This document shows, one piece after another, positions 45,015-54,280 of a stretch of 64,000 nt of DNA. Both the position numbers and the translations under genes were made by a program. Within the stretch, counting starts at the first letter, position 1. The number at the start of each line of letters is the position of its first letter. Under the pieces are notes generated by a model, which was given only the letters and a program-made list of their open reading frames with translations, searched no databases and had not been told where the DNA came from. The stretch covers positions 124,001-188,000 of the forward strand of contig NZ_AWUK01000012.1 of the NCBI RefSeq assembly GCF_000499205.1, given 5' to 3'. Source of the stretch: Paenibacillus sp. MAEPY2 (GTDB lineage Bacteria; Bacillota; Bacilli; Paenibacillales; Paenibacillaceae).

Positions 45015-45904
45015 AGGACCAGGCAGCCTCACTCAGAAGTATGGTCTCCATGCCTAGCGGAGTGGAAGAAAGGGGACGTAATTCACGTTCCTCCAAAATC
45101 ATAACCGTTGCTAGTGGAAAGGGAGGGGTTGGTAAATCCAATTTTACACTTAACTTTGCACTGAGTTTACAGGCATTGGGGCAAAAGGTATTAGTATTTG
45201 ATGCAGACATAGGGATGGCTAATATCGATGTCTTAATGGGAACCTCTTCTCCCTATAATCTGTACCACTTGTTATACCGACAGAAATCCATACAGGAAAT
45301 CATACAGCTTGGTGCAAGCGGGTTGCCTTATATCGCCGGAGGTTCGGGGATGAAAGAATTGTTTTCATTGTCAGATCGAGATCTGGAGTTTTTTGCTGGG
45401 CAAGTTGAAGAGATTGCTCAGGAGATGGACTATGTCATTTTTGATACAGGAGCAGGACTTTCCAAAGAAAATATGAAATTTATCGGTGCAGCCGATGAAT
45501 GCCTGATCGTCACCACACCTGAACCAACTTCAATAACCGATGCTTATGCTTTAGTCAAAGTTATGCATGGCCAGGAAAATGCTACACCCTTTCGGATGAT
45601 CGTAAACCGGGTTGAAGACCAGCAAGAGGCGGAACGGGTGGCGGAGAAAATAGCTGGAGTGGCAAAGAGATTTTTACAGATCGATATCCCGCTGCTTGGA
45701 TACATTTCCGAAGATGCCCAAGTGGTAAAGGCAGTTAAAAGGCAAGTGCCATACAGTTTGGCATATCCGAATGCCAAAGCTTCCAGGGATATTGAGAAAC
45801 TGGCAGAACACTACTTGGCTGCACCTGCTGCTCCGGGATCGGGAACCGAAACCTTGACAGGAATCAGAGGTTTTATGAAAAAGTGGCTAAAGCGGACAAC
45901 ATGA
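45011..45904 (+). CDS. flhG: MinD-like flagellar number regulator FlhG
   Basis: 297 residues. It is a ParA/MinD ATPase that works with FlhF and with FliM/FliY in C-ring assembly. The deviant Walker A is 'SGKGGVGKSN', followed by 'VLVFDADIGMANIDVLMG', and the switch region is 'IFDTGAGLS'. The N-terminal basic stretch ahead of the ATPase core ('DQAASLRSMVSMP') matches the FlhF-activating 'DQA.LR' peptide. ATG overlapping the flhF stop. Confidence 0.96.
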   Translation: MKDQAASLRSMVSMPSGVEERGRNSRSSKIITVASGKGGVGKSNFTLNFALSLQALGQKVLVFDADIGMANIDVLMGTSSPYNLYHLLYRQKSIQEIIQLGASGLPYIAGGSGMKELFSLSDRDLEFFAGQVEEIAQEMDYVIFDTGAGLSKENMKFIGAADECLIVTTPEPTSITDAYALVKVMHGQENATPFRMIVNRVEDQQEAERVAEKIAGVAKRFLQIDIPLLGYISEDAQVVKAVKRQVPYSLAYPNAKASRDIEKLAEHYLAAPAAPGSGTETLTGIRGFMKKWLKRTT

Positions 45905-45937
45905 TCTCTGAATAAAGGAAACAGGGGTGGAAACAAC

Positions 45938-47380
45938 ATGGCGGTGTATCAAGTATTGGTTGTCGATGATTCCGCTTTTATGCGTAAAATTGTCTCAGAT
46001 TTAATAGAAGCAGATTCGGAGTTTAAGGTTACGGCAACAGCATCAAATGGTAAGGAAGCCATTCAAAAAGCAATAGACTTGAAGCCGGATATCATCACAA
46101 TGGACGTTGAGATGCCCGAAATGAATGGCTTGGATGCATTAAAATCGATCATGAAGCAATCTTTCGTTCCGGTAATTATGCTCTCGGGAATTAATGAACA
46201 AGGCATGAAGGAGACCATCATGGCGCTCGAGGCCGGTGCATTTGACTTTATTCGTAAGCCATCCATTGTGCATGATCAGGATATTGCCCAAGTAGGTAAA
46301 GCACTGATTGAGCGGATGCGAGCAGCAATGAATGAAATCAAGCGAAAAGCCGATCGAGAAGCATCCATGAAGAAGAATCGGGATGAAGCGCAGAGCAAAC
46401 TGCTGCATCAGTCCCAGCGAGTTCAGGTTGACTCACCTTTACAAGACCGCAAAGGTCTTTTGAAGAAAACGATAGAACCTGCCCAGTCAGGAACACGACT
46501 TGGTAGTGATAAATCTGAATCCTTGCGAGCAAAACCGAAGCAGCCAACTGCTCCACTGACGAATCAGAATGCGGGACGTTTGGACAAGAAGCCGGAGCGT
46601 TTACGAGATGCAAATGGAGCCTCGGATACGAGCACTGACAAGTTAGCAAAGGCGAACAAATCAACGCAGCTTCCCAAGGGAAACCGTTTGTCCAATACGT
46701 CTCGATTGGCTGAACAGGAGACAGCAGCCGCTGCAGCCGAACCATCCAAGGATATTGCCAAGGTAATCCCGTCCCATAAGGGAGCAGGGGGAGCAGACGG
46801 TTCATTCAACAAGCTTGTGGCTATTGGTTGTTCAACTGGAGGACCGAGAGCCCTCAAGACTTTGCTGGAGCAGCTGCCAGGTGATTTACCGGCTCCAGTC
46901 ATTATTGTTCAGCATATGCCGCCTAATTTTACCCGGTCCCTTGCCCAACGTTTGAATACATTCAGTGAACTGCATGTGGTTGAAGCTGAGGAAGGAATGG
47001 TTCTACGAAAAGGGACAGCCTACATTGCTCCAGGTGGCTTTCATGTCAAAGTCAACAAAACGGCAGACGGAAGATTTACCATAAAGCTGACAGAGGAAGA
47101 ACCAGTCAATGGTCACAGGCCCTCAGTAGATACGATGTTTGAGTCGCTGCTGTCGTACACGTCATTGCAACGACATCTGGTTTTGCTGACAGGGATGGGC
47201 AGTGACGGCGCTCGTATGATGAAAAAATTGTATGAAGCCGGTGTCACATCAACCTTTGCGGAGAATGAAGAAACTTGTGTTGTGTATGGTATGCCGCGTT
47301 CTGCTGTAGAGCTGCAATGCGTGCGTCATCTACTGCCATTGCAGGAGATTGCGCCTAAACTTGTTCAAGCTGTGAAATAA
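45938..47380 (+). CDS. cheB: Chemotaxis protein-glutamate methylesterase CheB
   Basis: 480 residues. It removes methyl groups from, and deamidates, chemoreceptors. The receiver domain (about 1-125) has phosphoacceptor Asp56 in 'ITMDVEMPEMNG'. The esterase domain (about 290-478) has 'IGCSTGGPRAL' (catalytic Ser), 'VQHMPPNFT' (His) and 'GMGSDGARMM' (Asp). The linker of roughly 160 residues is Lys/Ala/Ser/Thr-rich and much longer than in B. subtilis CheB. ATG start after ACAGGGGTGG. Confidence 0.96.
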   Translation: MAVYQVLVVDDSAFMRKIVSDLIEADSEFKVTATASNGKEAIQKAIDLKPDIITMDVEMPEMNGLDALKSIMKQSFVPVIMLSGINEQGMKETIMALEAGAFDFIRKPSIVHDQDIAQVGKALIERMRAAMNEIKRKADREASMKKNRDEAQSKLLHQSQRVQVDSPLQDRKGLLKKTIEPAQSGTRLGSDKSESLRAKPKQPTAPLTNQNAGRLDKKPERLRDANGASDTSTDKLAKANKSTQLPKGNRLSNTSRLAEQETAAAAAEPSKDIAKVIPSHKGAGGADGSFNKLVAIGCSTGGPRALKTLLEQLPGDLPAPVIIVQHMPPNFTRSLAQRLNTFSELHVVEAEEGMVLRKGTAYIAPGGFHVKVNKTADGRFTIKLTEEEPVNGHRPSVDTMFESLLSYTSLQRHLVLLTGMGSDGARMMKKLYEAGVTSTFAENEETCVVYGMPRSAVELQCVRHLLPLQEIAPKLVQAVK

Positions 47381-47413
47381 ACGGAGTGTAACTCATGGAG
47401 GAGGTGCCTCACA

Positions 47414-49492
47414 ATGGACATGAATCAATATTTATCTATGTTTATTGATGAGTCTAATGATCATCTGCAGTCCCTTAACGAAAATATGCTTCAACTCGAA
47501 GGCAGTCCGGAGGATCTGGGAATTGTTCAGGTCATATTCCGCTCCGCTCATACGTTGAAGGGTATGGCTGCTACAATGGGTTTTGAGGATCTGGCATCAT
47601 TGACGCACAAAATGGAAAATGTGCTGGATCTGGTACGTAATGAAAAGTTAAAAATGCAAGATTTCATTTTTGATACCCTGTTCAAGAGTTTGGATGCTCT
47701 GGAAACAATGGTTCAGGATATTACCGAAGGTGGAGAGGGTAAAGCGGATGTCTCTTCCATCGTAGCCTCTCTCCAAGCCATTGAGAGTGGTGAATGGACG
47801 GGAGGTACTGCTGCTCCAGCAGCCGCAGTAAACCAATCATCAAGTACAGTAACACCAAGTGCGGTTGAACTGGACGAATTCCAGTACTCCGTATTGGATC
47901 AGTCCATAGCTGAAGGTCACCGTGTGCTCTATATTGAAGTTCTTGTCAGCGAGCAGAGCCAGCTGAAGGGCGTACGTGCATATATGGTCTTCGATCTGTT
48001 AGAACGCTCGGGTGAAATTGTTAAATCGTTCCCAACAGTACAGGATATCGAACAAGAGAAGTTTGAGCGCAGTTTTTCGTTGTATTACATAACAACCAAA
48101 GAGGCGCAGGAACTTGAAAAAGGCATTATGAGCATCTCTGAAATTGAGAGTGCCAAAGTCATTCAGCTGGATCAAGAGACTCTTCAGCAAATGACCAATC
48201 AGGCAGCGGCAACAGCTGAAATGGAAGCTGCACCTGTTCCTGCTCCAGTAGATGCATCCCCGGAATCGGTTTCTTCATCAAAAGACGAACCAAAGAAGCC
48301 GGCAGCGACCAAAACAGCTGCACCTAAACAAGCTGCTGCACCCTCACGTACCATCCGTGTGGATATAGAACGTCTGGATGTACTGATGAACTTGTTCAGC
48401 GAGTTACTGATCGATCGTTCCCGTTTGGAGCAGTTGGCCAGCGAGACGGGTAATAATGATTTGTCTGACACGGTAGCTCATCTGAGCAGAGTCAGTACAG
48501 ATTTGCAAAATATTGTACTGAAATTGCGGATGGTTCCTGTGGATACGGTATTCAACCGTTTCCCGCGTATGATTCGTGACCTGGCTAAAACACTGGACAA
48601 AAAGATCGATCTGGTCATTACGGGTGCCGAAACGGAGCTTGATCGGACGGTAATCGATGAGATCGGCGATCCGCTGGTGCATTTGCTGCGTAACGCTGTA
48701 GACCATGGTGTTGAATCGATCACAGAGCGTGTGGCAGCAGGTAAACCGGAATTGGGGACAGTTAACCTTCGCGCCTTCCATAGCGGAAATCATGTATTTA
48801 TCGAAATCGAAGATGACGGTAAAGGCATTTATCGCGATAATCTGTTGAGAACAGCTGTCAAACGTGGCGTTGTTACCGAAGAACAAGGTGCCAAGATGAG
48901 TGATGATGAAGTCAATCAGCTGTTGTTTGCACCAGGCTTCAGTACTGCAGATAAAATCTCGGATATCTCCGGCCGTGGAGTAGGCTTGGATGTTGTAAAA
49001 TCCAAAATCACCTCCCTTGGTGGTAATGTAACCATTCATTCGACACCGGGTAAAGGTACCAACTTCTCCGTTCAATTACCTTTGACCTTGTCTATCATCG
49101 CTGCGATGCTTGTCCGACTTGGTTCCGAGAAATATGCCGTTCCTTTGTCTTCCATTGTGGAGACAGCTATTGTGCAGCGTGAACAGGTTCGCAACATTCA
49201 TGGCAATAAAATGATCACGTTCCGTGAGTCTTTAATTCCGTACCTGTCCTTGAGCGAGGTTTTCGGGGTGCCTGATTTCAATGATGCGGACGAACAAGAA
49301 ACTGAAATCGTGGTTATTCGCAAAGGTGAACGTCTTGCAGCTGTAGCAGTTGAAGAATTTATTGGACAGAGTGAGATTGTTCTTAAATCGATGGGGACTT
49401 ATCTTCCTGCCATTGAAGGGATCTCTGGTGCAACAATTCTGGGAGACGGACAAGTAGCTCTGATTCTTGACCCTAATGCGTTTATTAAATAA
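47414..49492 (+). CDS. cheA: Chemotaxis histidine kinase CheA
   Basis: 692 residues. The HPt domain has phosphoacceptor His46 in 'FRSAHTLKGMAATMG'. A P2-like CheY/CheB-binding region follows (about 155-260), then an Ala/Pro-rich linker, dimerisation helices (about 315-380), the HATPase domain with N-box 'HLLRNAVDHGVES' and G boxes 'DISGRGVGLDVV' and 'GKGTNFS', and a C-terminal CheW-like regulatory domain from about 550. ATG after GGAGGAGGTG. Confidence 0.98.
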   Translation: MDMNQYLSMFIDESNDHLQSLNENMLQLEGSPEDLGIVQVIFRSAHTLKGMAATMGFEDLASLTHKMENVLDLVRNEKLKMQDFIFDTLFKSLDALETMVQDITEGGEGKADVSSIVASLQAIESGEWTGGTAAPAAAVNQSSSTVTPSAVELDEFQYSVLDQSIAEGHRVLYIEVLVSEQSQLKGVRAYMVFDLLERSGEIVKSFPTVQDIEQEKFERSFSLYYITTKEAQELEKGIMSISEIESAKVIQLDQETLQQMTNQAAATAEMEAAPVPAPVDASPESVSSSKDEPKKPAATKTAAPKQAAAPSRTIRVDIERLDVLMNLFSELLIDRSRLEQLASETGNNDLSDTVAHLSRVSTDLQNIVLKLRMVPVDTVFNRFPRMIRDLAKTLDKKIDLVITGAETELDRTVIDEIGDPLVHLLRNAVDHGVESITERVAAGKPELGTVNLRAFHSGNHVFIEIEDDGKGIYRDNLLRTAVKRGVVTEEQGAKMSDDEVNQLLFAPGFSTADKISDISGRGVGLDVVKSKITSLGGNVTIHSTPGKGTNFSVQLPLTLSIIAAMLVRLGSEKYAVPLSSIVETAIVQREQVRNIHGNKMITFRESLIPYLSLSEVFGVPDFNDADEQETEIVVIRKGERLAAVAVEEFIGQSEIVLKSMGTYLPAIEGISGATILGDGQVALILDPNAFIK

Positions 49493-49534
49493 GCACAAAA
49501 GATAAGTCTTACATTTAATAGGGAGGTTTTATCC

Positions 49535-49996
49535 ATGGAAGAAGAGTTGAAAGTCATTGTCTTTAAATTAGGTTCCGAAGAGTATGGTATTGAGGTAGAC
49601 AAGGTTCAGACGATTGAGCGTATGATGCCTATTACCCGTGTTCCCAAGACCTTCTCTTTTGTAAAAGGGGTTATTAACTTACGTGGGGTTGTTATTCCCG
49701 TCATTGACCTGCGTGGTCGATTCTCTTTGCCGGAAACAGAATATACCGATCAAACACGTATTGTTATTGTAGGCGTGGACGATATGCAAGTTGGCTTTAT
49801 CGTTGACTCTGCCAATGATGTTATTGACATCAAGCGTGATGCTATTGATAGTCCGCCTGAAGTGGTTGGTGGAGTTAAAGCAAGATACCTGCGCGGTGTA
49901 GCCAAGCTGGAGGATACGCGCTTGTTGATCATGCTTAATCTCAACGAAGTATTAAATAAAAGCGAGATTGTACAGCTGGAAAGTATTGAGGGCTAA
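49535..49996 (+). CDS. cheW: Chemotaxis adaptor CheW
   Basis: 153 residues. A CheW fold that bridges receptors and CheA. 'VIVFKLGSEEYGIEVDKVQ' and 'FVKGVINLRGVVIPVIDLR' are the family signature. ATG start after TAGGGAGG. cheC begins four bases after the stop. Confidence 0.97.
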   Translation: MEEELKVIVFKLGSEEYGIEVDKVQTIERMMPITRVPKTFSFVKGVINLRGVVIPVIDLRGRFSLPETEYTDQTRIVIVGVDDMQVGFIVDSANDVIDIKRDAIDSPPEVVGGVKARYLRGVAKLEDTRLLIMLNLNEVLNKSEIVQLESIEG

Positions 49997-50000
49997 CACC

Positions 50001-50627
50001 GTGGAACTGTTCAACCGATTTGAGGGATTCCAAATGGATGTGCTCAAAGAGGTCGGTAACATTGGAGCAGGCAACGCCGCAACGGCGTTGTCTCAGCTTC
50101 TCAATAGACCGATTGACATGGGTGTACCTACAGTACAGATGCTTCCTTTTGAAGAAGTTGCTGAGAAAGTGGGCGGAGATGAACGTATTGTTGTTACCGT
50201 ATTTCTTCGTGTTGAAGGCGAAGCACCAGGCAATCTCTTCTTTATGATGGCACCTGAGGCTGCCAAAATGCTGCTGAACCGGCTTGCCGGTTTTGATCTG
50301 AAGGAAGGTCTTGCATTCACGGAAATGGAACAATCTGCTCTATCCGAAATCGGGAATATTCTGGCGGGTTCGTATCTTTCTTCTTTGGCAGATTTCACAA
50401 AACTAGCTATGTATCCGACCGTACCTGGACTTGCTATTGATATGGCTGGAGCCATTTTAAGTTATGGTTTGCTGCAGTTTGGTGAAATGGGCGACGATGC
50501 ATTATTGATTGACACTTCTTTCTTTGAAGGCGAAGATCAGGTAGAGGGTCAATTTTTCCTGATTCCGGATCCGCCTTCATTTGCTAAGATATTTGAATCT
50601 TTAGGGGTGCCACTGGATCATGATTGA
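50001..50627 (+). CDS. cheC: CheY-P phosphatase CheC
   Basis: 208 residues. Two active-site helices carry Glu and Asn three residues apart: 'LKEVGNIGAGNAATALS' (Glu17, Asn20) and 'LSEIGNILAGSYLSSL'. CheC dephosphorylates CheY-P and binds CheD in the Bacillus adaptation system. The GTG at 50001 follows GAGGGC in the cheW end; an upstream in-frame TTG lies inside cheW with no SD. It overlaps cheD by eight bases. Confidence 0.95.
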   Translation: MELFNRFEGFQMDVLKEVGNIGAGNAATALSQLLNRPIDMGVPTVQMLPFEEVAEKVGGDERIVVTVFLRVEGEAPGNLFFMMAPEAAKMLLNRLAGFDLKEGLAFTEMEQSALSEIGNILAGSYLSSLADFTKLAMYPTVPGLAIDMAGAILSYGLLQFGEMGDDALLIDTSFFEGEDQVEGQFFLIPDPPSFAKIFESLGVPLDHD

Positions 50628-51117
50628 AGACAAAAGCGTCGTTAAAGTCGGTATGGCGGATTTGAACATTGCTCATCTTCCCGGCGTAATCCGTACGACT
50701 GGCTTGGGCTCTTGTGTGGGATTAACGATGTATGATCCGCATTTGAAGCTTGCCGGAATGGCGCATGTCATGCTCCCCACTTCAGAGATTGCTCGTGAAG
50801 GAACTTTGAACAAAGCCAAATATGCAGATACGGCATTGCCGGAATTGTTACAAAGAATGATACAACTCGGTGCCTCTCGTTCACGTATTGTGTCCAAAAT
50901 GGCTGGAGGGTCTCAGATGTTTGCCTTCTCGGGGGCAGGGGATACGATGCGTATCGGACCGAGGAATGCGGATTCTTGTCGCGAATGGTTAGAGAAGCTT
51001 GGAATTCCACTTCTCGCCGAAGATACCGGTGGGAATTATGGACGAACGATTGAAATGGATTGTGAAACTGGACTTTTGACTATTCGAAGTGTCCAAATGG
51101 GTGTAAAGGAACTATAA
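50620..51117 (+). CDS. cheD: Chemoreceptor glutamine deamidase CheD
   Basis: 165 residues. The catalytic cysteine is Cys32 in 'TTGLGSCVGLTMYD' and the histidine is His49 in 'GMAHVMLP', as in the CheD family. It deamidates receptor glutamines and is inhibited by CheC. ATG overlapping the cheC end. Confidence 0.96.
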   Translation: MIEDKSVVKVGMADLNIAHLPGVIRTTGLGSCVGLTMYDPHLKLAGMAHVMLPTSEIAREGTLNKAKYADTALPELLQRMIQLGASRSRIVSKMAGGSQMFAFSGAGDTMRIGPRNADSCREWLEKLGIPLLAEDTGGNYGRTIEMDCETGLLTIRSVQMGVKEL

Positions 51118-51120
51118 GAC

Positions 51121-51564
51121 ATGATAGGAAACTACCGCATTAATCTTGGAGCAGGCATAGTCGGATTTATTCTGACTTTTTTTGTAGCATACAGCAGCAA
51201 TGTGTTGATGACCAGTTTAATTCGCGGGTTGATCGGCTTTGTAGCCTGGTTTGTCCTTGCTTATGGTTTGCGCTGGGGACTGGGATTGCTGCTGAACCCT
51301 CAGGTAGAGGGGGATGAATATGGTTATGATTCACCGGGCGCTCAAGAACTAAGAGGTTCACAGGTGGACATTAAACTCGAAGACGATGGACAAGAGCTGA
51401 ACGACTTGCTCAAACATGGACAGAACGCCTCCTCTGGGGAGAACCTTCCACCATCTGAGACGAAAGCTCCAACGGGATTTGCTCCTTTGGATCCGCCTAA
51501 ACTTGTCCGGACCAAGGAGCCGGAGGAGTTGGCGCAGGCCGTTCGTCACCTGACAGACAAATAA
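51121..51564 (+). CDS. Uncharacterised two-helix membrane protein between cheD and sigD
   Basis: 147 residues, not recognised. Two hydrophobic segments (about 8-28 and 33-58) are joined by a short turn. The rest is a polar tail with Glu/Asp-rich stretches and a Pro-rich part ('APTGFAPLDPPK'). ATG is three bases after cheD; the SD is GGAACTATAAG, which is weak, so coupled translation is likely. B. subtilis has no gene here. A role in motility or in SigD control is possible by position only. Confidence 0.75.
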   Translation: MIGNYRINLGAGIVGFILTFFVAYSSNVLMTSLIRGLIGFVAWFVLAYGLRWGLGLLLNPQVEGDEYGYDSPGAQELRGSQVDIKLEDDGQELNDLLKHGQNASSGENLPPSETKAPTGFAPLDPPKLVRTKEPEELAQAVRHLTDK

Positions 51565-51579
51565 GGAGGGTGAAAGCAA

Positions 51580-52368
51580 TTGAACGAGCGTAAAGCTTCA
51601 CATTTGAACCACGCTGACCTGTGGGAAAAGTGGAAAGAACAAGGCGATCTTGAAGCCAAGAAAAGTTTGATCGAAAAGTATCTTCATATTGTAAACTATG
51701 TATCCGGGCGTTTGGCTGTCGGTCTGCCCAAAAATGTCCCGAAAGATGATCTGGAGAGCAATGGTGTCATGGGATTGATTGATGCGCTGGAGAAATTTGA
51801 CTATGAGCGTGGTCTGCAATTTGAAACGTACGCCTCCTGGCGGGTACGTGGTGCAATCCTTGATGGTTTACGACAGGGAGATTGGGTGCCTCGTTCCGTT
51901 CGGGAGAAAGCAAAGCGGATTGAAGATGCTTACCAGCAGCTAGAGCAGACATATTTGCGCTCCGTCAGTGATGAAGAAATGAGTCAGTATCTCGACGTGT
52001 CGACGAAAGACTTTCAACATATGCTTCAGGAAGTGGCAGTGATGTCGCTTTGTTCTTTAGAGGACCCGATCCGGGAAGAAGAGTCTGAGACTCGACTATC
52101 CTTAATGGTCGACGAAAAAGCTAAAAATCCGGATTATAAAGTCAATGAGTTCTATTTAAAAGAAGCTTTGGTGCAAGGGCTTGATAAATTGACGGTCAAA
52201 GAGAGAACGGTTGTTTCGCTTTTATATTATGAAGATCTGTCTCTTAGCGAAATTGCTGAAGTCATGTCTCTTTCTCCGTCACGAATCTCTCAACTGCACT
52301 CAAAGGCCATCTTAAGGCTACGGGGAACACTGGATAAACAGAAAGACTTGCTTATGCGTAAGGATTAG
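51580..52368 (+). CDS. sigD: RNA polymerase sigma factor SigD (FliA family)
   Basis: 262 residues. It directs late flagellar, chemotaxis and autolysin genes. Region 2 has 'GVMGLIDALEKFDYERGLQF' and 'YASWRVRGAILDGLR', region 3 follows, and region 4 has 'LTVKERTVVSLLYYEDLS' with 'SPSRISQLHSKAI'. TTG start after AAGGAGGGTGA. Late placement in a very long operon matches B. subtilis, where position lowers SigD level and gives on/off motility. Confidence 0.97.
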   Translation: MNERKASHLNHADLWEKWKEQGDLEAKKSLIEKYLHIVNYVSGRLAVGLPKNVPKDDLESNGVMGLIDALEKFDYERGLQFETYASWRVRGAILDGLRQGDWVPRSVREKAKRIEDAYQQLEQTYLRSVSDEEMSQYLDVSTKDFQHMLQEVAVMSLCSLEDPIREEESETRLSLMVDEKAKNPDYKVNEFYLKEALVQGLDKLTVKERTVVSLLYYEDLSLSEIAEVMSLSPSRISQLHSKAILRLRGTLDKQKDLLMRKD

Positions 52369-52437
52369 TAGTTGAATAGAGATTGTTAATTTTAGGATTT
52401 TTGGGGAGTGGGAAGTTTAAAAGGGGGAAGAGATGCA

Positions 52438-53847
52438 TTGACACAGCAGACTGTTTTGGAACAGTGTTTGAGCATTGTTTTATCAGATGATAAAAGTACG
52501 GCCTACCTTGAGTTTTCCAAACAGGAAGAAGATTTTACGTGTACACCGGATGAGCTCGAAAAATATATAGCAAGTCAGGGTATCAAATATGGTGTGTTGC
52601 GCGAAGCATTGCTTGTTTTTGTGAGTCGTCCTGAAATGTATGTGAAGGATCGATGCAAGATTGCGGAAGGGATTAAACCAGTACAGGGAACGGATGGATT
52701 CATCAAGGTACTGGTGGGCATGGACGATTCCAATGAACGGCGCCCTCTGGAAGCGGAAGACGGGAAAGTCGATTACAAAGAAGTGACTCGTTTAAACAAT
52801 GTTCGAACAGGTCAAATCATTGCCGAACGTATTCCTCCTGTGGATGGCACGGCAGGTAAGGCTGTGACTGGTGAAGAAATCCCTTTTCGTCCCGGGAAAG
52901 AAGCCCGTTTCAAAGTTGGGAAAAACGTTGTCGTTAATCCGGAAGGAACTGCGATGTATGCTGCTCTGGATGGATTGGTTACCAAAACAGACGGCAACAA
53001 ATTGAATGTGTTTCCTGTATACGAGATCAATGGCGATGTGGATTATAACATTGGTAACATCGATTTTGTAGGTACAGTTGTTATCCGAGGTAATGTGCTC
53101 ACCGGTTTTAAAGTAAAAGCGGCGGGGGATATACGTGTTGTCGGAGGTGTCGAGGGAGCGGAGCTGGATGCGGGTGGCTCTGTCGAAATTACCGGCGGTA
53201 TTATTGGTTATAACAAAGGACTTATACAAGCTGGACATAACGTGAAATGTACCTTTATTCAAGAAGGCAACGTCGATGCGGCGGAAAATGTTCTGGTATC
53301 CCAAAGTATTATGCATTCCACGATTCGTGCGGGAAATGCGGTAATCTGTGAAGGCACAAAAGGACTTATCGTTGGCGGGTCGATCCAGGCCGGTGAAAAA
53401 GTCTCGGCACGTGTTGTTGGTAACAGCATGTCTACTGTGACATCCATTGAAGTAGGTGTATTACCTAAGCTGCGTAATGAGCTGAATGACTTGCGTAAGG
53501 AAGTCAGGGAGCAGATGGATGCTTTGGATAAAACGAAAAAAGCTTTGACATTATTGGATCAGTTAGCTGCTGCTGGGCAATTAAGCCCGGATAAAATGTC
53601 AATGCGGATCAAACTGAGTGCTACACAAAAATCTGCCCTTCGTCTTAGTGAGGAAACGAAAACACGTATCTTTGAAATTGAAAAGGTGCTTGAAGATACA
53701 AGCAGGGCTCGCGTCGATATCCATAAGATGATTTATGGTGGCTCTAGAATAGTTATCGGCAGATACACCAAATTTATTAAAGATCCGATAAGTCGAATAT
53801 CTTTTTATTATCATGATGGGGATATAACGATGGTTCCATTCGTTTAA
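52438..53847 (+). CDS. FapA family (DUF342) protein
   Basis: 469 residues. The N-terminal part has the DUF342 pattern ('ERIPPVDGTAGKAVTGEEIP'). The middle (about 220-330) is a run of short beta turns ('GDVDYNIGNIDFVGTVVIRG', 'VKAAGDIRVVGGVEGAEL', 'NVLVSQSIMHSTIRAG') that suggests a beta-solenoid. The C-terminus is a coiled coil (about 345-415). FapA in Vibrio affects flagellar assembly; a similar role here is inferred. AAGGGGG (52421-52427) selects the TTG at 52438 over the upstream GTG at 52408. Confidence 0.88.
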   Translation: MTQQTVLEQCLSIVLSDDKSTAYLEFSKQEEDFTCTPDELEKYIASQGIKYGVLREALLVFVSRPEMYVKDRCKIAEGIKPVQGTDGFIKVLVGMDDSNERRPLEAEDGKVDYKEVTRLNNVRTGQIIAERIPPVDGTAGKAVTGEEIPFRPGKEARFKVGKNVVVNPEGTAMYAALDGLVTKTDGNKLNVFPVYEINGDVDYNIGNIDFVGTVVIRGNVLTGFKVKAAGDIRVVGGVEGAELDAGGSVEITGGIIGYNKGLIQAGHNVKCTFIQEGNVDAAENVLVSQSIMHSTIRAGNAVICEGTKGLIVGGSIQAGEKVSARVVGNSMSTVTSIEVGVLPKLRNELNDLRKEVREQMDALDKTKKALTLLDQLAAAGQLSPDKMSMRIKLSATQKSALRLSEETKTRIFEIEKVLEDTSRARVDIHKMIYGGSRIVIGRYTKFIKDPISRISFYYHDGDITMVPFV

Positions 53848-53899
53848 GTACAGCATTCAAACACATGAAGAAATCCATTCGATACCGTGAGGTGAACGT

Positions 53900-54214
53900 A
53901 TGAGTTTCAAAGCGGTTGAGTTGCAGATTGCCGTACCTAGAACAAGTGAGGCTGGGCGTTATCAGAGTGAAGCTCAGCAGAGACCGGTGACGGACCAGAA
54001 CTTGCTGGCAGAACAAACGGCCAAAGAAGCAAATGAAGCAAGGCAACGAAGCGAGGCGCTGGATGAAACAGCACACACCAATGTACGCGATGGTCAGTCT
54101 AGAAACCAAGAGCAGCAGAGCGGCTCCAATGAACCGGAAGCGACTTCAACACTGGATACTGTCAAACCTGCCGAGCATCCATACAAAGGAAAACATATTG
54201 ACCTGTCGTTGTAA
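53900..54214 (+). CDS. Small polar hypothetical protein
   Basis: 104 residues, not recognised. The N-terminus 'MSFKAVELQIAVPRTSEAG' is ordered-looking; the rest is Gln/Glu/Ala/Arg-rich and probably disordered, with a conserved-looking end 'HPYKGKHIDLSL'. ATG after GAGGTGA. Strong SD, coding bias like its neighbours and close packing support a real gene. Function unknown. Confidence 0.7.
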   Translation: MSFKAVELQIAVPRTSEAGRYQSEAQQRPVTDQNLLAEQTAKEANEARQRSEALDETAHTNVRDGQSRNQEQQSGSNEPEATSTLDTVKPAEHPYKGKHIDLSL

Positions 54215-54280
54215 TGGATGACATGTGATTCACATGTAGTCTTGAGCATCGATGGCTGCATTAAAAGGAGAGAACCCAAT

